Origin: Solirubrobacteraceae bacterium
GTDB taxonomy: Bacteria > Actinomycetota > Thermoleophilia > Solirubrobacterales > Solirubrobacteraceae
Length of the DNA: 64,000 nucleotides
Assembly (NCBI GenBank): GCA_016462625.1
Contig: JAEMSV010000005.1
Span: 30,633-94,632, forward strand
Direction: 5' to 3'
Shown one piece after another: positions 1-8,679 of the stretch. The notes below the pieces were generated by a model. It worked only from the letters and a program-made list of their open reading frames with translations, was not told the DNA's origin and did not search any database. The stretch's first letter is position 1. Each line of letters opens with the position of its first letter. Made by a program: the position numbers and the translations under genes.

Positions 1-96
1 CTGATCGAGGATGCGGACTCGGTTGCGCTCCGCGTCCGCGCGTGGGGTGCGAGATCCGTTCGACGCCACGTCCACATCGTAAACGACGCCGTTCAT
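1..96 (-). CDS. Partial hypothetical protein (N-terminal 32 residues)
   Basis: An open frame starts at ATG 96 and runs off the left edge of the window without a stop. The visible peptide begins MNGVVYDVDV. I recognise no family. About four fifths of third codon positions are G or C, as expected for coding DNA here. A GGAGG lies at 114-110 just behind the stop of yjbQ, though 13 bases from the ATG is long for a ribosome site. If real it is the last visible gene of the MGMT-like/yjbQ operon. The frame is short, so it could be chance. Confidence 0.4.
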   Translation of the reverse strand, partial: MNGVVYDVDVASNGSRTPRADAERNRVRILDQ

Positions 97-115
97 CTTT
101 TGTGGCGCGCCTCCG

Positions 116-538
116 CTATTCGCCATGCAACGTGACCGTGAGCCGGCGGGGGCCGCCGGCGTCGCGGTGCTCGCACAGATAGACGCCCTGCCACGTCCCG
201 AGGTCGAATCCGCCGTCGGCGATCGGCAGCGTGAGCGACGGTCCGAGCAGCGACGCCTTGATGTGGGCGGGCATGTCGTCGGGGCCTTCGAAGGTGTGCG
301 TCCAGCCTCCGAACGTCTCGGGGACGGCCGCGTTGAACCACGTCTCGAAGTCGCGACGGACGTCGGGGCTCGCGTTCTCGTTCAGCGTCAGCGATGCCGA
401 GGTGTGGCGGATGAACAGATGCGCGAGCCCGACCTGCAGGCCCCGCAGCTCCGGCATCGCCTCGACGATCTCGGCCGTGACGAGATGGAACCCGCGCGGC
501 CGCGGGCGCAGCGTGATCTCGCGGCGGAACCAGCTCAC
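116..538 (-). CDS. yjbQ: YjbQ family protein (UPF0047, thiamine phosphate synthase-like)
   Basis: A 140-residue protein of the YjbQ/UPF0047 family, close to the usual length of about 138. It begins VSWFRREITLRPR and contains the family signature LFIRHTSASLTLNENA, then a histidine-bearing segment around WTHTFEG. Members are trimeric metal-binding beta proteins. A weak thiamine-phosphate synthase activity has been reported for the family, but the cellular role is not settled. I chose GTG 538 because it aligns with the family start; a longer frame upstream lacks similarity. The GTG overlaps the stop of the MGMT-like gene by four bases (GTGA), so the two are probably translationally coupled. Confidence 0.9.
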   Translation of the reverse strand: MSWFRREITLRPRPRGFHLVTAEIVEAMPELRGLQVGLAHLFIRHTSASLTLNENASPDVRRDFETWFNAAVPETFGGWTHTFEGPDDMPAHIKASLLGPSLTLPIADGGFDLGTWQGVYLCEHRDAGGPRRLTVTLHGE

Positions 539-807
539 TCGCTCAAATCTACGGGCATCCGGGCCACGGCCATGTCGACCTTCGTGCCGCGGAAGGGCAC
601 GCCCTCGTCGTCCAGCAGCGCGCGCTGGCGGTCGCCCTGGGTCAGGGAGCCGTCGGCGCGGACGACCCGCCACCACGGAATCGTCGGGTCGTCGGCGTAT
701 CGCAGCACCGTCCCGGCGAACCTCGGTGCGCCTGGCGACACGTCGCCGTAGCTGCGCACGAAGCCCTCCGGGATCGCCCGGATACGCCGGACGACCGCAC
801 CGCTCAG
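535..807 (-). CDS. Alkyltransferase-like (ATL) DNA-binding protein of the MGMT family
   Basis: About 90 residues matching the DNA-binding half of O6-methylguanine-DNA methyltransferases: IRAIPEGFVRSYGDV, then the active-site segment and RQRALLDDEGVPF. The acceptor motif PCHRV is replaced by PWWRV, so the alkyl-accepting cysteine is missing. This is characteristic of ATL proteins, which bind alkylated guanine and flag it for nucleotide excision repair instead of removing the alkyl group. The start is unclear: no in-frame ATG or GTG lies near the conserved N terminus, and CTG at 807 is my tentative choice. Its stop overlaps the yjbQ start. It diverges from the membrane protein at 832. Confidence 0.75.
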   Translation of the reverse strand: MSGAVVRRIRAIPEGFVRSYGDVSPGAPRFAGTVLRYADDPTIPWWRVVRADGSLTQGDRQRALLDDEGVPFRGTKVDMAVARMPVDLSE

Positions 808-815
808 CGAACGTC

Positions 816-821
816 TAGCAT
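816..821 (+). promoter_or_regulatory. -10 hexamer TAGCAT, near-leaderless promoter of the 832 gene
   Basis: TAGCAT fits the TANNNT -10 consensus and ends 10 bases before the ATG at 832, leaving essentially no room for a 5' untranslated region. No Shine-Dalgarno sequence is present. Confidence 0.55.
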
Positions 822-831
822 CTCCGGGCTC

Positions 832-1617
832 ATGACCGAGCTCCTCGACCTCCGCCGCCCCCGGGACCTCTCCGCTCTCGTCGGCGAAACCTTCCGCGTC
901 TGGGCCGGTCACGCGCCGGTCTTCCTCGCGCTGGCGTTCGTGTTCGTCGCGCCGGCGGTCATCCTCGTGGACGGCATCTGGGTCGGTGCCTGGCGCGACC
1001 CGGAGGCCACGAACGCGACCGCCGACGCGGTCAGCCAGGTCCTGTTCACACTCGTGATTCCGCCGCTGATCACCGCGGTGCACGTCGTGGCCGTCGTGGA
1101 CCTGTCCGAGGGAAGGGCGCCGGCGGTCGGCCGTTCGCTGCGCGCCGCACTGGCGCTCGCGCTGCCGCTTGTCGCGGCGACCTGCCTGTACACGCTGCTG
1201 GTCGGCATCGGCCTCATCGCCCTCATCATCCCGGGGATCTGGCTCGGTGTCGCGTGCTACTTCACCGCGCAACACGTCGCCTACGAGCGGACGAGTGCGG
1301 TCACGGCGGTCCGGGAGAGCATGGCGCTCGTCACCGGCCACTGGTGGTGGACCTTCGGCGTGCTGCTGGTGGTCGGCCTGCTGCTTGCCCTCTCCGGCGG
1401 CATGGTCGGGCTCGTCGGCGTCGTCGCCGGCGTGATCATCGGTGGCGTCGCCGGAGGGGTCATCCTCATCGTGACGATGACCATCGTGCAGACGGCGCTC
1501 TACTCGCTTGGCGCGCTCGCCGGCACACTCCTCTACTTCTCGCTGCGGGCACAGGGCGACCGCGACGTCCCGGTGCCCGCGCCGGGGCCGTTCGGCCCCG
1601 TGCCCGAGCGTCCGTGA
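832..1617 (+). CDS. Integral membrane protein, glycerophosphodiester phosphodiesterase membrane-domain-like
   Basis: A 261-residue protein with about six hydrophobic helices separated by short polar loops, a Gly/Val-rich stretch at roughly 180-225 and a Pro-rich C-terminal tail. The organisation, with the segment ALIIPGIWLGVACYFTAQ preceding a conserved H/Y region and AVRESMALVTGHWW, resembles the membrane domain found with glycerophosphoryl diester phosphodiesterases and in YciC-like proteins. That is a fold-level resemblance and no catalytic residues are visible. No signal peptide. It stands alone, between the divergent MGMT-like gene and the convergent kgd gene, whose stop is 9 bases away. 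Confidence 0.8.
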   Translation: MTELLDLRRPRDLSALVGETFRVWAGHAPVFLALAFVFVAPAVILVDGIWVGAWRDPEATNATADAVSQVLFTLVIPPLITAVHVVAVVDLSEGRAPAVGRSLRAALALALPLVAATCLYTLLVGIGLIALIIPGIWLGVACYFTAQHVAYERTSAVTAVRESMALVTGHWWWTFGVLLVVGLLLALSGGMVGLVGVVAGVIIGGVAGGVILIVTMTIVQTALYSLGALAGTLLYFSLRAQGDRDVPVPAPGPFGPVPERP

Positions 1618-1626
1618 GCTTCGCGG

Positions 1627-4600
1627 CTAGCGCTCGCCCGGCGTCTTCGCCGGGTACAGCGAGACGGGCACCGACAGGTCGAGCGCGGTGCGGATGATCC
1701 GCGACTGCTCGCTCGCGTGGGCGACCGGGTAGCCCTCGCCCGGTGAGGCGCGCTCGGGCCGGCCGATGTAGCCGAACCGCAGCCGCTCGGGGAGGACCTG
1801 CATGAGGCGCGGGAACATGTGCGCGCGAGCGCCCATGTTGCGCGGCTCCTCCTGGACCCACACGACCTCTTCGAGGTTCGGGTAGCTCTCGATGAGCTCC
1901 AGGATCTGGCCCTCGGGGAACGGATAGAGCAGCTCGACGCGGCCGACGGCCAGGCCTTCCTGGTCCTGCCGGTCGGCGTGCCCGACGAGGTCGTAGTAGA
2001 TCTTGCCGGTGCAGAGGACCAGGCGCTTGACCTTGTCGTGCTCCACGCGCGGCTCGCCGAGGACCGGGAAGAACTTCGTCTCCGAGAGGTGCTGGATCCG
2101 GTTGGTCGCCTGCGGCAGGCGCAGGAGCGACTTCGGGGTCATGATGACCAGCGGGCGCTGCTTGGCGATGCGCGCCTGACGGCGGATCAGGTGGAAGTAC
2201 TGCGCGGGCGTCGTGAGGTTCGCGACGCGGATGTTGCCCTCCGCGGCGAGCTGCAGGAAGCGCTCCATGCGGCCGGAGGAGTGTTCCGGACCCGAGCCCT
2301 CGTAGCCGTGCGGGAGCAGCAGCGTCAGGCGCGTGGTCTGGCCCCACTTGGCCAGGCCGCTGATGATGAACTGGTCGATGATGACCTGGGCGCCGTTGAC
2401 GAAGTCGCCGAACTGGGCCTCCCAGAGGACCAGGGTCTCGGGCGCTTCCGCGGAGTAGCCGTATTCGAAGCCCAGGCACGCCTGCTCGGAGAGCGGCGAG
2501 TTGTGCATCTCGAACGGGGCGAGCGCGCCCGGCAGCGACTGCACCGGCGAGATCGTGCGTCCGGTCTTGTGGTCGTGCAGGACGAGGTGGCGCTGGCTGA
2601 ACGTGCCGCGCTCGACGTCCTGGCCGGTCAGGCGGATCGGCGTTCCCTCGGTGAGCAGCGACGCGAACGCGAGCGCCTCGGCGTGCGCCCAGTCGATGCC
2701 GCCTTCGTCACCCAGCGCCTCGCGCTTCTTCTCGAGCTGCTTGATGAGCTTCGGGTGGACGTTGAAGTCGTCCGGCACCGCCAGCATTTCCTGGTTCAGC
2801 GAGCGCAGGCGATCGGCGTCGACCGCCGTCGGGACGTCCGGGCTCGGCGAGCGGTCGAGCTGGTACTCGCCCGTCTGCTGGCTCGGCTCGCCGGCTTCGG
2901 CGGCCGCCTTGATCTTCGCCTTCAGGGCCTGGTGGAGCTCGGTGAGGTGGTCCCAGATCTCGGCGGTCCGGGCCTCGACCTCCTGCTTGGTCACCACGCC
3001 GTCGACGATGAGCTTGTCGGCCCACAGCTGCGAGACGCGCTTGTGCTGCTTGATCAGCGCGACCATCTCGGGCTGCGTGTAGGCGGGCTCGTCGGCCTCG
3101 TTGTGCCCGAAGCGGCGATAGCCGATGAGGTCGATGACGACGTCGTGGCCGAACTCCTTGCGGAACGCCAGCGCGAGCCGGACGGCGCTGATACACGCCT
3201 CCGGATCGTCGGAGTTCACGTGGAGGATCGGGATGTCGAAGCCCTTCGCCAGATCGGACGCCCAGTGGGTGGAGCGGGAGTCCTCCGGGTCGGTGGTGAA
3301 GCCGACCTGGTTGTTCTGGATCAGGTGGATCGTGCCGCCGACGTTGTAGCCGTCGAGCGCCTGGAGGTTCAGCGCCTCCGCGACGACGCCCTGGCCCGGG
3401 AAGGCCGCGTCGCCGTGCAGGACGACCGCGACGGCCGCGGCGTTGTCGCGCGTGGCGTGCGGGCCACGGCGGTTCGTCTGGGCCGCGCGGGTGGCGCCCT
3501 CGACGACCGGGTGGACGAACTCGAGGTGCGACGGGTTGCTCTCGAGGTTGACGAGGATCGACTCGTCGTTGGCGAGCTGGTAGCTGCCTTGGGCGCCGTG
3601 GTGATACTTGACGTCGCCGGTGCCGCCCTGCGGGATCGTCGTGATCGCCTCGAGCGTGGAGGCGCCCTCGAACTCCGCGAAGATGTTGTCGTACGGACGG
3701 CCGAGGTTGTGCGCGAGCACGTTGAGGCGGCCGCGGTGCGCCATGCCCACGACGACCTCGTGCGCGCCGTTGCCGGCCGAGAGCTGGATGAGCTCGTCGA
3801 GCATCGGCACGGTCATGTCGAGGCCCTCGATCGAGAACTGCTTCTGGCCGAGGTAGGCCTTGTGCATGAAGCGCTCGAACGCGTCGACCTTGATGAGGCG
3901 GCCGAGCAGCCACGTCTTCTCTTCGCTGGTCAGCGGCGTGCGGAACGCGCCGGTCTCGATCTTCTCGCGCAGCCAGGTCCGCTGACGGTGGCTGGCGATG
4001 TGCTCGATCTCGTAGGCGATCGTGCCGCAGTAGACGTTGCGCAGGTGCGGCAGCGCGTCGGCGACCGTATCGCCGGGCACGCCGACGCGGACGATCTTCG
4101 CCGGGATCTGGCGCATGAGCTGCGGGGTGAGGCCGAGCGGCTCGGGATCGAGTGACGGGTCGCCCTCGGGCTCGGTGCCCAGCGGGTCCAGGCGCGCGGC
4201 CAGGTGGCCGAAGGTCCGGTACGCCTTGACGATCGCCGTCGCGGCCTGCACGGCCTGGAGCAGCTCCTCGTCGGGCGCGATGCCGGCCGACGGCGCGGGC
4301 GCGGCAACGGCGGCGCCGGTCTGGATCTGCGGGGTGGGCGCCTCGGGCTTCGGGCCGATGGCCGCGCCGATGTCGGAGAACAGGCTCTCGTAGAACTCGT
4401 GCTCGCCCTGCAGGTACTCCTCGACGAGCTTCAGGAACCGGCCGGATTCCGCGCCCTGGATCACCCGGTGGTCGTACGTCGAGGTCATCGACATGACCTT
4501 CTCGGCGCCGATGGCCTCGCCGATCCCGCCGAGGCCGACGGGGTAGGCGATCGAGCCCGTCGCGACGATGGTGCCGTTGCCGGTCATCAGGCGCGGGACC

Positions 4601-5904
4601 GACGCGACGGTGCCGATGCCGCCCGGGTTCGTCAGCTGGATGTTCGCGCCCGTGAGGTCGTCGGCGGTCAGCTTGTTCTCACGCGCGCGGGCGATGAGGT
4701 CGTTGAACGCGTCGAGGAAGCCCTGGAACGGGAGGCGGCCGGCGTCCCGGATGACCGGCACCATGAGGGTGCGCGAGCCGTCCTTCTTCTCGACGTCGAC
4801 GGCGATGCCGAGGTTGACCGCGCCGTCGTCGATGCGGAACGGCTTGCCGTCGCGCTCCTCGAAGTGGTGGGCCATGACCGGCATCTGCTCGGTCGCGGCA
4901 CGGGCGATCGCGTAGGCGATCAGGTGCGTGAAGGAGACCTTCTGGCCGGCGGCCTTCAGCTGCTTGCGGCGGCCGTCCATCTGGGTGACGGTGAGGGTGC
5001 GGAAGGAGGTCGCCGTCGGGATCTGGCGGCTCTCGTCCATGTAGCGCGCGAGCATCGCCGCGCCGCCCTTGAGCTGGGTGGCCTTGGCGCCCGAGGCGGC
5101 AGCGGCTCCGCCGCCATCCTTCGCGGCGAGGACGTCGTCCTTGACGATGCGCCCGCCGGGGCCGGTGCCCGCGATGCCGGCGACGTCAACGCCCTCGACG
5201 GCGGCGACGCGCGCGGCGACGGGGGTGATCGCAGCGTCGCCTGCGACGGCGGGCGTCGTGGGCGCCGAGGTCGGGGCCTCAGGCGCGGCGGCGGGGGCCG
5301 AAGCGGATGCAGACCCGCCCGCCCCGACGGCCATCCGGGCGATGACCTGGCCGACCGTGACCGTGTCGCCCTCTTCGGTCAGGATCTCGGTGATCGTGCC
5401 CGCGCCGGGGGCGGGAAGCTCCATGTCGACCTTGTCGGTCGACAGCTCGACGATCGTGTCGCCGTCGGCGACGGTGTCGCCGACCTTGACGGCCCACTCG
5501 AGGATGGTGCCCTCGGTGACCGACTCGCCGCCCGCGGGGGTGACGATGTCGACGATTTCGGCGGGGGCGTCCGACGGGGCCTCCGGCGCGGCGATCGCGC
5601 CGTTGCCATGCCCGTTGCCGGAGCCGTTCGCGGCGGCTGCGGGGGCGCCGCCGTTCGTGGAGATCTCGGCGAGCAGCTGTCCGACGGTCACGGTGTCGCC
5701 CTCGGCGACGTGCACCTTCACGAGGGTGCCGGACTCGGGTGCGGGTACCTCAGCGTCCACCTTGTCGGTGGAGATCTCGACGAGCGTCTCGTCGGCGGCG
5801 ACCGTGTCGCCTTCGCCCTTGTGCCATTCGAGCACGGTGCCTTCCGACACCGACTCCCCCATCTGGGGCATGACGACCTGGATCGTCGTATTGACAGCTG
5901 CCAT
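1627..5904 (-). CDS. kgd: Multifunctional 2-oxoglutarate dehydrogenase, E2-E1 fusion with two lipoyl domains
   Basis: A 1425-residue fusion of the succinyltransferase (E2) and decarboxylase (E1) of the 2-oxoglutarate dehydrogenase complex, converting 2-oxoglutarate to succinyl-CoA in the TCA cycle. In order: lipoyl domain 1 (about 8-82, lipoyl lysine K48 in STDKVDAE), lipoyl domain 2 (about 117-193, K158 in STDKVDME), peripheral-subunit-binding domain (about 227-262), E2 catalytic core (about 280-505, catalytic His479 in TYDHRVIQG), then ThDP-dependent E1 (about 545-1425) with HHGAQGSYQL and GDAAFPGQG near 828. The mycobacterial and corynebacterial Kgd/OdhA have E2 core plus E1 but no lipoyl domains. 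I chose ATG 5904 because the lipoyl domain starts directly after it. A TAGAGT hexamer lies 14 bases upstream. No E3 (dihydrolipoamide dehydrogenase) gene is nearby. Confidence 0.97.
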   Translation of the reverse strand: MAAVNTTIQVVMPQMGESVSEGTVLEWHKGEGDTVAADETLVEISTDKVDAEVPAPESGTLVKVHVAEGDTVTVGQLLAEISTNGGAPAAAANGSGNGHGNGAIAAPEAPSDAPAEIVDIVTPAGGESVTEGTILEWAVKVGDTVADGDTIVELSTDKVDMELPAPGAGTITEILTEEGDTVTVGQVIARMAVGAGGSASASAPAAAPEAPTSAPTTPAVAGDAAITPVAARVAAVEGVDVAGIAGTGPGGRIVKDDVLAAKDGGGAAAASGAKATQLKGGAAMLARYMDESRQIPTATSFRTLTVTQMDGRRKQLKAAGQKVSFTHLIAYAIARAATEQMPVMAHHFEERDGKPFRIDDGAVNLGIAVDVEKKDGSRTLMVPVIRDAGRLPFQGFLDAFNDLIARARENKLTADDLTGANIQLTNPGGIGTVASVPRLMTGNGTIVATGSIAYPVGLGGIGEAIGAEKVMSMTSTYDHRVIQGAESGRFLKLVEEYLQGEHEFYESLFSDIGAAIGPKPEAPTPQIQTGAAVAAPAPSAGIAPDEELLQAVQAATAIVKAYRTFGHLAARLDPLGTEPEGDPSLDPEPLGLTPQLMRQIPAKIVRVGVPGDTVADALPHLRNVYCGTIAYEIEHIASHRQRTWLREKIETGAFRTPLTSEEKTWLLGRLIKVDAFERFMHKAYLGQKQFSIEGLDMTVPMLDELIQLSAGNGAHEVVVGMAHRGRLNVLAHNLGRPYDNIFAEFEGASTLEAITTIPQGGTGDVKYHHGAQGSYQLANDESILVNLESNPSHLEFVHPVVEGATRAAQTNRRGPHATRDNAAAVAVVLHGDAAFPGQGVVAEALNLQALDGYNVGGTIHLIQNNQVGFTTDPEDSRSTHWASDLAKGFDIPILHVNSDDPEACISAVRLALAFRKEFGHDVVIDLIGYRRFGHNEADEPAYTQPEMVALIKQHKRVSQLWADKLIVDGVVTKQEVEARTAEIWDHLTELHQALKAKIKAAAEAGEPSQQTGEYQLDRSPSPDVPTAVDADRLRSLNQEMLAVPDDFNVHPKLIKQLEKKREALGDEGGIDWAHAEALAFASLLTEGTPIRLTGQDVERGTFSQRHLVLHDHKTGRTISPVQSLPGALAPFEMHNSPLSEQACLGFEYGYSAEAPETLVLWEAQFGDFVNGAQVIIDQFIISGLAKWGQTTRLTLLLPHGYEGSGPEHSSGRMERFLQLAAEGNIRVANLTTPAQYFHLIRRQARIAKQRPLVIMTPKSLLRLPQATNRIQHLSETKFFPVLGEPRVEHDKVKRLVLCTGKIYYDLVGHADRQDQEGLAVGRVELLYPFPEGQILELIESYPNLEEVVWVQEEPRNMGARAHMFPRLMQVLPERLRFGYIGRPERASPGEGYPVAHASEQSRIIRTALDLSVPVSLYPAKTPGER

Positions 5905-5908
5905 TGCT

Positions 5909-6244
5909 CTAAGAAGCCACTCTAGCGCTCGATTGTTTCGGACGCGTGCCCTGTCCAGACCCAGCATCCCGACTTCTCCGGGCGAACTCCCAGCTGCCGA
6001 TGAACGGCCCGATTCCGCCCAGCACCGCGACCGCCGTGGCGAGCCGCAGGTCGATGACCCTCAGGGCGAGCGCGATGATGCACGCGATCGACATGAGGAT
6101 CCAGCCGACGCCGTGCGTCAGCCCAAAGATGAACTCGGCGCCGGACAGGCCCGGCACGAGCCAGACGACCAGCAGCGCGATGTACACGGCGGAGTGGGTG
6201 AAGGAGGCCCACTTCAGCCGCTCGAAGGTGAGGATGCGCGTCAC
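5909..6244 (-). CDS. DUF3817 membrane protein
   Basis: A 111-residue protein with three hydrophobic segments, typical of DUF3817: RILTFERLKWASFTHSA, then GLTHGVGWILMSIA and a C-terminal helix ending GPFIGSWEF. The function of the family is unknown; it occurs mainly in Actinobacteria. GTG 6244 overlaps the stop of the NUDIX gene by four bases (GTGA), indicating translational coupling. The gene stops 4 bases before the kgd start, so NUDIX, DUF3817 and kgd may be one transcript, although kgd has its own candidate -10. Confidence 0.88.
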   Translation of the reverse strand: MTRILTFERLKWASFTHSAVYIALLVVWLVPGLSGAEFIFGLTHGVGWILMSIACIIALALRVIDLRLATAVAVLGGIGPFIGSWEFARRSRDAGSGQGTRPKQSSARVAS

Positions 6245-6897
6245 GCGAGCATCACGGCCATGCGGCGCAGCGGTTCGTCGGCCTCCGGCGGCCACTCCGC
6301 CGGGTCGGCCGGCCACCACGCGTGCGCGTCGTGCTCGTGGTCCATCGTGACCTCCGCCCCCTCGGGCAGCCACGCCTGGCCGAGGTACATGACCATCCCC
6401 TGCGGGAGGCGCAGGAGCGCTTCGCCCCACACGCGCTCGGGGGTCACGCTCCACTCCTCGTGCAGCTCACGCGCGAGCGTGTCGGCAGGACTCTCGCCCG
6501 CGTCCACCGCGCCGCCGGCGCCGAGCGCCCAGCGGCCGGCCCACGACGACACCCACGGTGCGCGCCGGCCCGCCAGCCAGCGCCCGTCGTACGCGCGCGT
6601 GACACAGAGGGCGGAGAGCGATGCGTGCTGATCGCCGTCGACCAGGCGGAGCGCCCAGCGGATCGGCTGCAGCTCGACGTGCAGCTCGTCGCCGCGCGCG
6701 CTGTAGTCCACGAGGCGGGCGGCGACGCCGTCGTGCGAGGGTGAACCGCGGTCGCGCAGCTCGGCGATCTTGCGGTCCGCGGCGGCGGTGGCCTCGGCTC
6801 CGGGTTCGAACGGATCCTCGCGCCATTCGGCAACGACGCGATCCGCTGGCCAAGGGCCGCGCGCGAGGATGTCGATGCCCGGGGCGGAGGTGCTCAT
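6241..6897 (-). CDS. NUDIX hydrolase domain protein
   Basis: A 218-residue protein whose C-terminal half carries a NUDIX box: GAVDAGESPADTLARELHEE fits GX5EX7REUXEE. NUDIX enzymes hydrolyse nucleoside diphosphates linked to another group; the substrate cannot be read from sequence. The N-terminal 85 residues look like a separate alpha/beta segment with no family I recognise. The ATG at 6897 gives a sensible N terminus (MSTSAPGIDIL); another ATG in frame 13 codons upstream is possible but lies in DNA that looks like promoter. First gene of the coupled NUDIX-DUF3817 pair. Confidence 0.85.
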   Translation of the reverse strand: MSTSAPGIDILARGPWPADRVVAEWREDPFEPGAEATAAADRKIAELRDRGSPSHDGVAARLVDYSARGDELHVELQPIRWALRLVDGDQHASLSALCVTRAYDGRWLAGRRAPWVSSWAGRWALGAGGAVDAGESPADTLARELHEEWSVTPERVWGEALLRLPQGMVMYLGQAWLPEGAEVTMDHEHDAHAWWPADPAEWPPEADEPLRRMAVMLA

Positions 6898-7059
6898 CGC
6901 AAACGTCGTTCTCACACTAGATGATTGATTCGCCATCCAGCCGTCGGCCGTTTCGATGCGGTCTTGAGTGGACACGTCACACAGGATTTCTCGCGTGCGT
7001 AGGATCGCGCGAGATCGGGAAGGACCTTTTCGGTCGTCCTCCGGAGAGGCAAGGAAACC

Positions 7060-7257
7060 GTGGCGTTGCTGCAGCTGGTGTTCGTCGTCGTCGCACTGTG
7101 GGCCGTTGTCATGACGGTCGCGCTCGCGCTCGTGAGCGGGATCGGCGCTGCCGCCGCGTCGGCGGACCGCAACGCCCGCCGCCTCGTCCGCATCCAGCAC
7201 GCGGCGGCGACCCCGAGGCCGCTCGGTCGCGTGAGCGCCGTCCAGCGCTCGCGGTAG
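7060..7257 (+). CDS. Small single-pass membrane protein
   Basis: A 65-residue frame beginning VALLQLVFVVVALWAVVMT, a single strong membrane helix (about 2-28) followed by a basic cytoplasmic tail. GTG 7060 is preceded by AAGGA with a 4-base gap. Nearly all third codon positions are G or C, supporting real coding. I recognise no family. It converges on the diguanylate cyclase gene (6 bases between the stops). The 160 bases upstream (6898-7059) hold no other gene and probably carry the divergent promoters of this gene and the NUDIX gene. Confidence 0.7.
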   Translation: MALLQLVFVVVALWAVVMTVALALVSGIGAAAASADRNARRLVRIQHAAATPRPLGRVSAVQRSR

Positions 7258-7263
7258 CGCCCG

Positions 7264-8631
7264 TCAGTCCGTCGGGGCGGCCAGCGTGATCTGGTCACCA
7301 CCCGCGGTCTTCGCGCGGTACAGCGCCGCGTCCGCCGCACCCATCCACGCGTCGACGTCGAGTTCGCGAGCCAGGATCGCCACGCCCGCGCTCGCCGTCG
7401 AGCGACCCGCGTTCGGCCCGTCGCCGACGTGCAGACCACGGATCGCCTCGACGATCCGCTCGGCCGCCTGGCGTGCGCGGTCCTGATCTGCGTGCGGGAG
7501 CAGGACGGCGAACTCGTCGCCGCCCAGCCGTGCGCAGTGGTCGGACTCGCGCAGCACGGCGGACAGCGTCTGCGCCACCCGGCGCAGGAACGCGTCGCCG
7601 GCCGCGTGGCCGAGGTGGTCGTTGATCGACTTGAAGCGGTCGAGGTCGATGAGCAGCAGCGCCGCGTCGCTCTTGTACCGGCGCGCGTGCGCGACGACGC
7701 GGTCGAGCTCCTCCTCCATCCGGCGGCGGTTCCACAGCTCGGTGAGGTCGTCGTGGGTCGCGAGGTGCGCGAGCGCCGCCTCGGCCCGCTTGCGCTCGGT
7801 GATGTCCTGCAGGTGCGAGACGAAGTGCCGCGGTGCACCATCGGGGCCGCGGATCAACGACACGCTGAGCAGCACCCAGACGACGCCTCGGTCCTTGCGC
7901 AGGAAGCGCTTCTCCATCTGGTACTCGGTGCGCGTCCCGTCGAGGACCTCGCGCACGAGGTCGAGGTCGGCCTCGAGGTCGTCGGGGTGGGTGATGTCCT
8001 GGAACGAGCTGGAGAGCAGCTCCGCGGCCGAGAACCCGAGGAGCTCGCAGACCGCGTGGTTCACGCGGAGCCACGACCCATCGGGGGACACGAGCGCCAT
8101 GCCGATCGGCGCGCCCTCGAAGGTGCGGCGAAACAGCTCTTCGGTCTCGCGCAGCGCCGCGTCCGCGCGCTTGCTCTCGGTGATGTCGCGCGCGACGCCG
8201 ACGTAGCCGATCGCCCCGCCCTCGGCGTCGAGGATCGGTGTGACGATGAGGCTCACGGGGAAGCGGGCGCCGTCCTTCGCGACGTAGGTCCACTCGCGCT
8301 GCTCGGCCCAGTGGCCCTCGGCTTCGGCGAGGAAGACGCCGAAGCCCGGCTCGACGCCGAGCTCGGCGGCGCGGGCCGCCACCTCTTCCGGCGCGTGGAT
8401 CGTCACGGGCGTGTGGCGGCCGATCATCTCGGCGGCGGCATAGCCGAGCATGCGTTCCGCCCCCTCGCTGAACACCGTGATGGTCCCGTCGGGAGTGGCC
8501 GCGATGATCGCGACCTCGGTGAGTGCGTGCAGCACGCTGCTCAGCAGGTCGGCTTCGCGCAGGGCGGCGGCGATGGCGGCGGCGGGCGGTGATCCGCCGG
8601 GAGCTGCCTCGTTGCCGTTCAGTTCGTCCAT
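7264..8631 (-). CDS. Diguanylate cyclase with two PAS domains
   Basis: A 455-residue soluble sensor enzyme making cyclic di-GMP from two GTP. Two PAS/PAC modules occupy about 35-150 and 155-280; each ends in a typical DITESKRA or DITERKRA linker. The GGDEF domain follows, with an intact GGDEF at 370-374 and a product-inhibition I-site RESD at 361-364. No EAL domain and no membrane segment, so the signal is probably cytoplasmic (a ligand, redox state or light through PAS). A TACAGT hexamer lies 15 bases upstream of ATG 8631 and no ribosome site is visible. Monocistronic. Confidence 0.95.
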   Translation of the reverse strand: MDELNGNEAAPGGSPPAAAIAAALREADLLSSVLHALTEVAIIAATPDGTITVFSEGAERMLGYAAAEMIGRHTPVTIHAPEEVAARAAELGVEPGFGVFLAEAEGHWAEQREWTYVAKDGARFPVSLIVTPILDAEGGAIGYVGVARDITESKRADAALRETEELFRRTFEGAPIGMALVSPDGSWLRVNHAVCELLGFSAAELLSSSFQDITHPDDLEADLDLVREVLDGTRTEYQMEKRFLRKDRGVVWVLLSVSLIRGPDGAPRHFVSHLQDITERKRAEAALAHLATHDDLTELWNRRRMEEELDRVVAHARRYKSDAALLLIDLDRFKSINDHLGHAAGDAFLRRVAQTLSAVLRESDHCARLGGDEFAVLLPHADQDRARQAAERIVEAIRGLHVGDGPNAGRSTASAGVAILARELDVDAWMGAADAALYRAKTAGGDQITLAAPTD

Positions 8632-8679
8632 CGCCCAGCTGCGCGAACTGTAGACCCCGCCGCAGCGGGGCGCCGCCGG

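Noticed and set aside
808..1341. N-terminal extension of the MGMT-like frame to 1341
   Set aside because: It overlaps the opposite membrane-protein gene for over 500 bases and its translation is low-complexity Arg/Asp/Glu-rich sequence without similarity to the family.
1819..5925. Very long plus-strand open frames opposite the kgd gene
   Set aside because: They are antisense shadows of a high-GC gene: the translations are Arg/Gly/Asp/Val-rich without domains, while the minus strand encodes an unmistakable E2-E1 enzyme.
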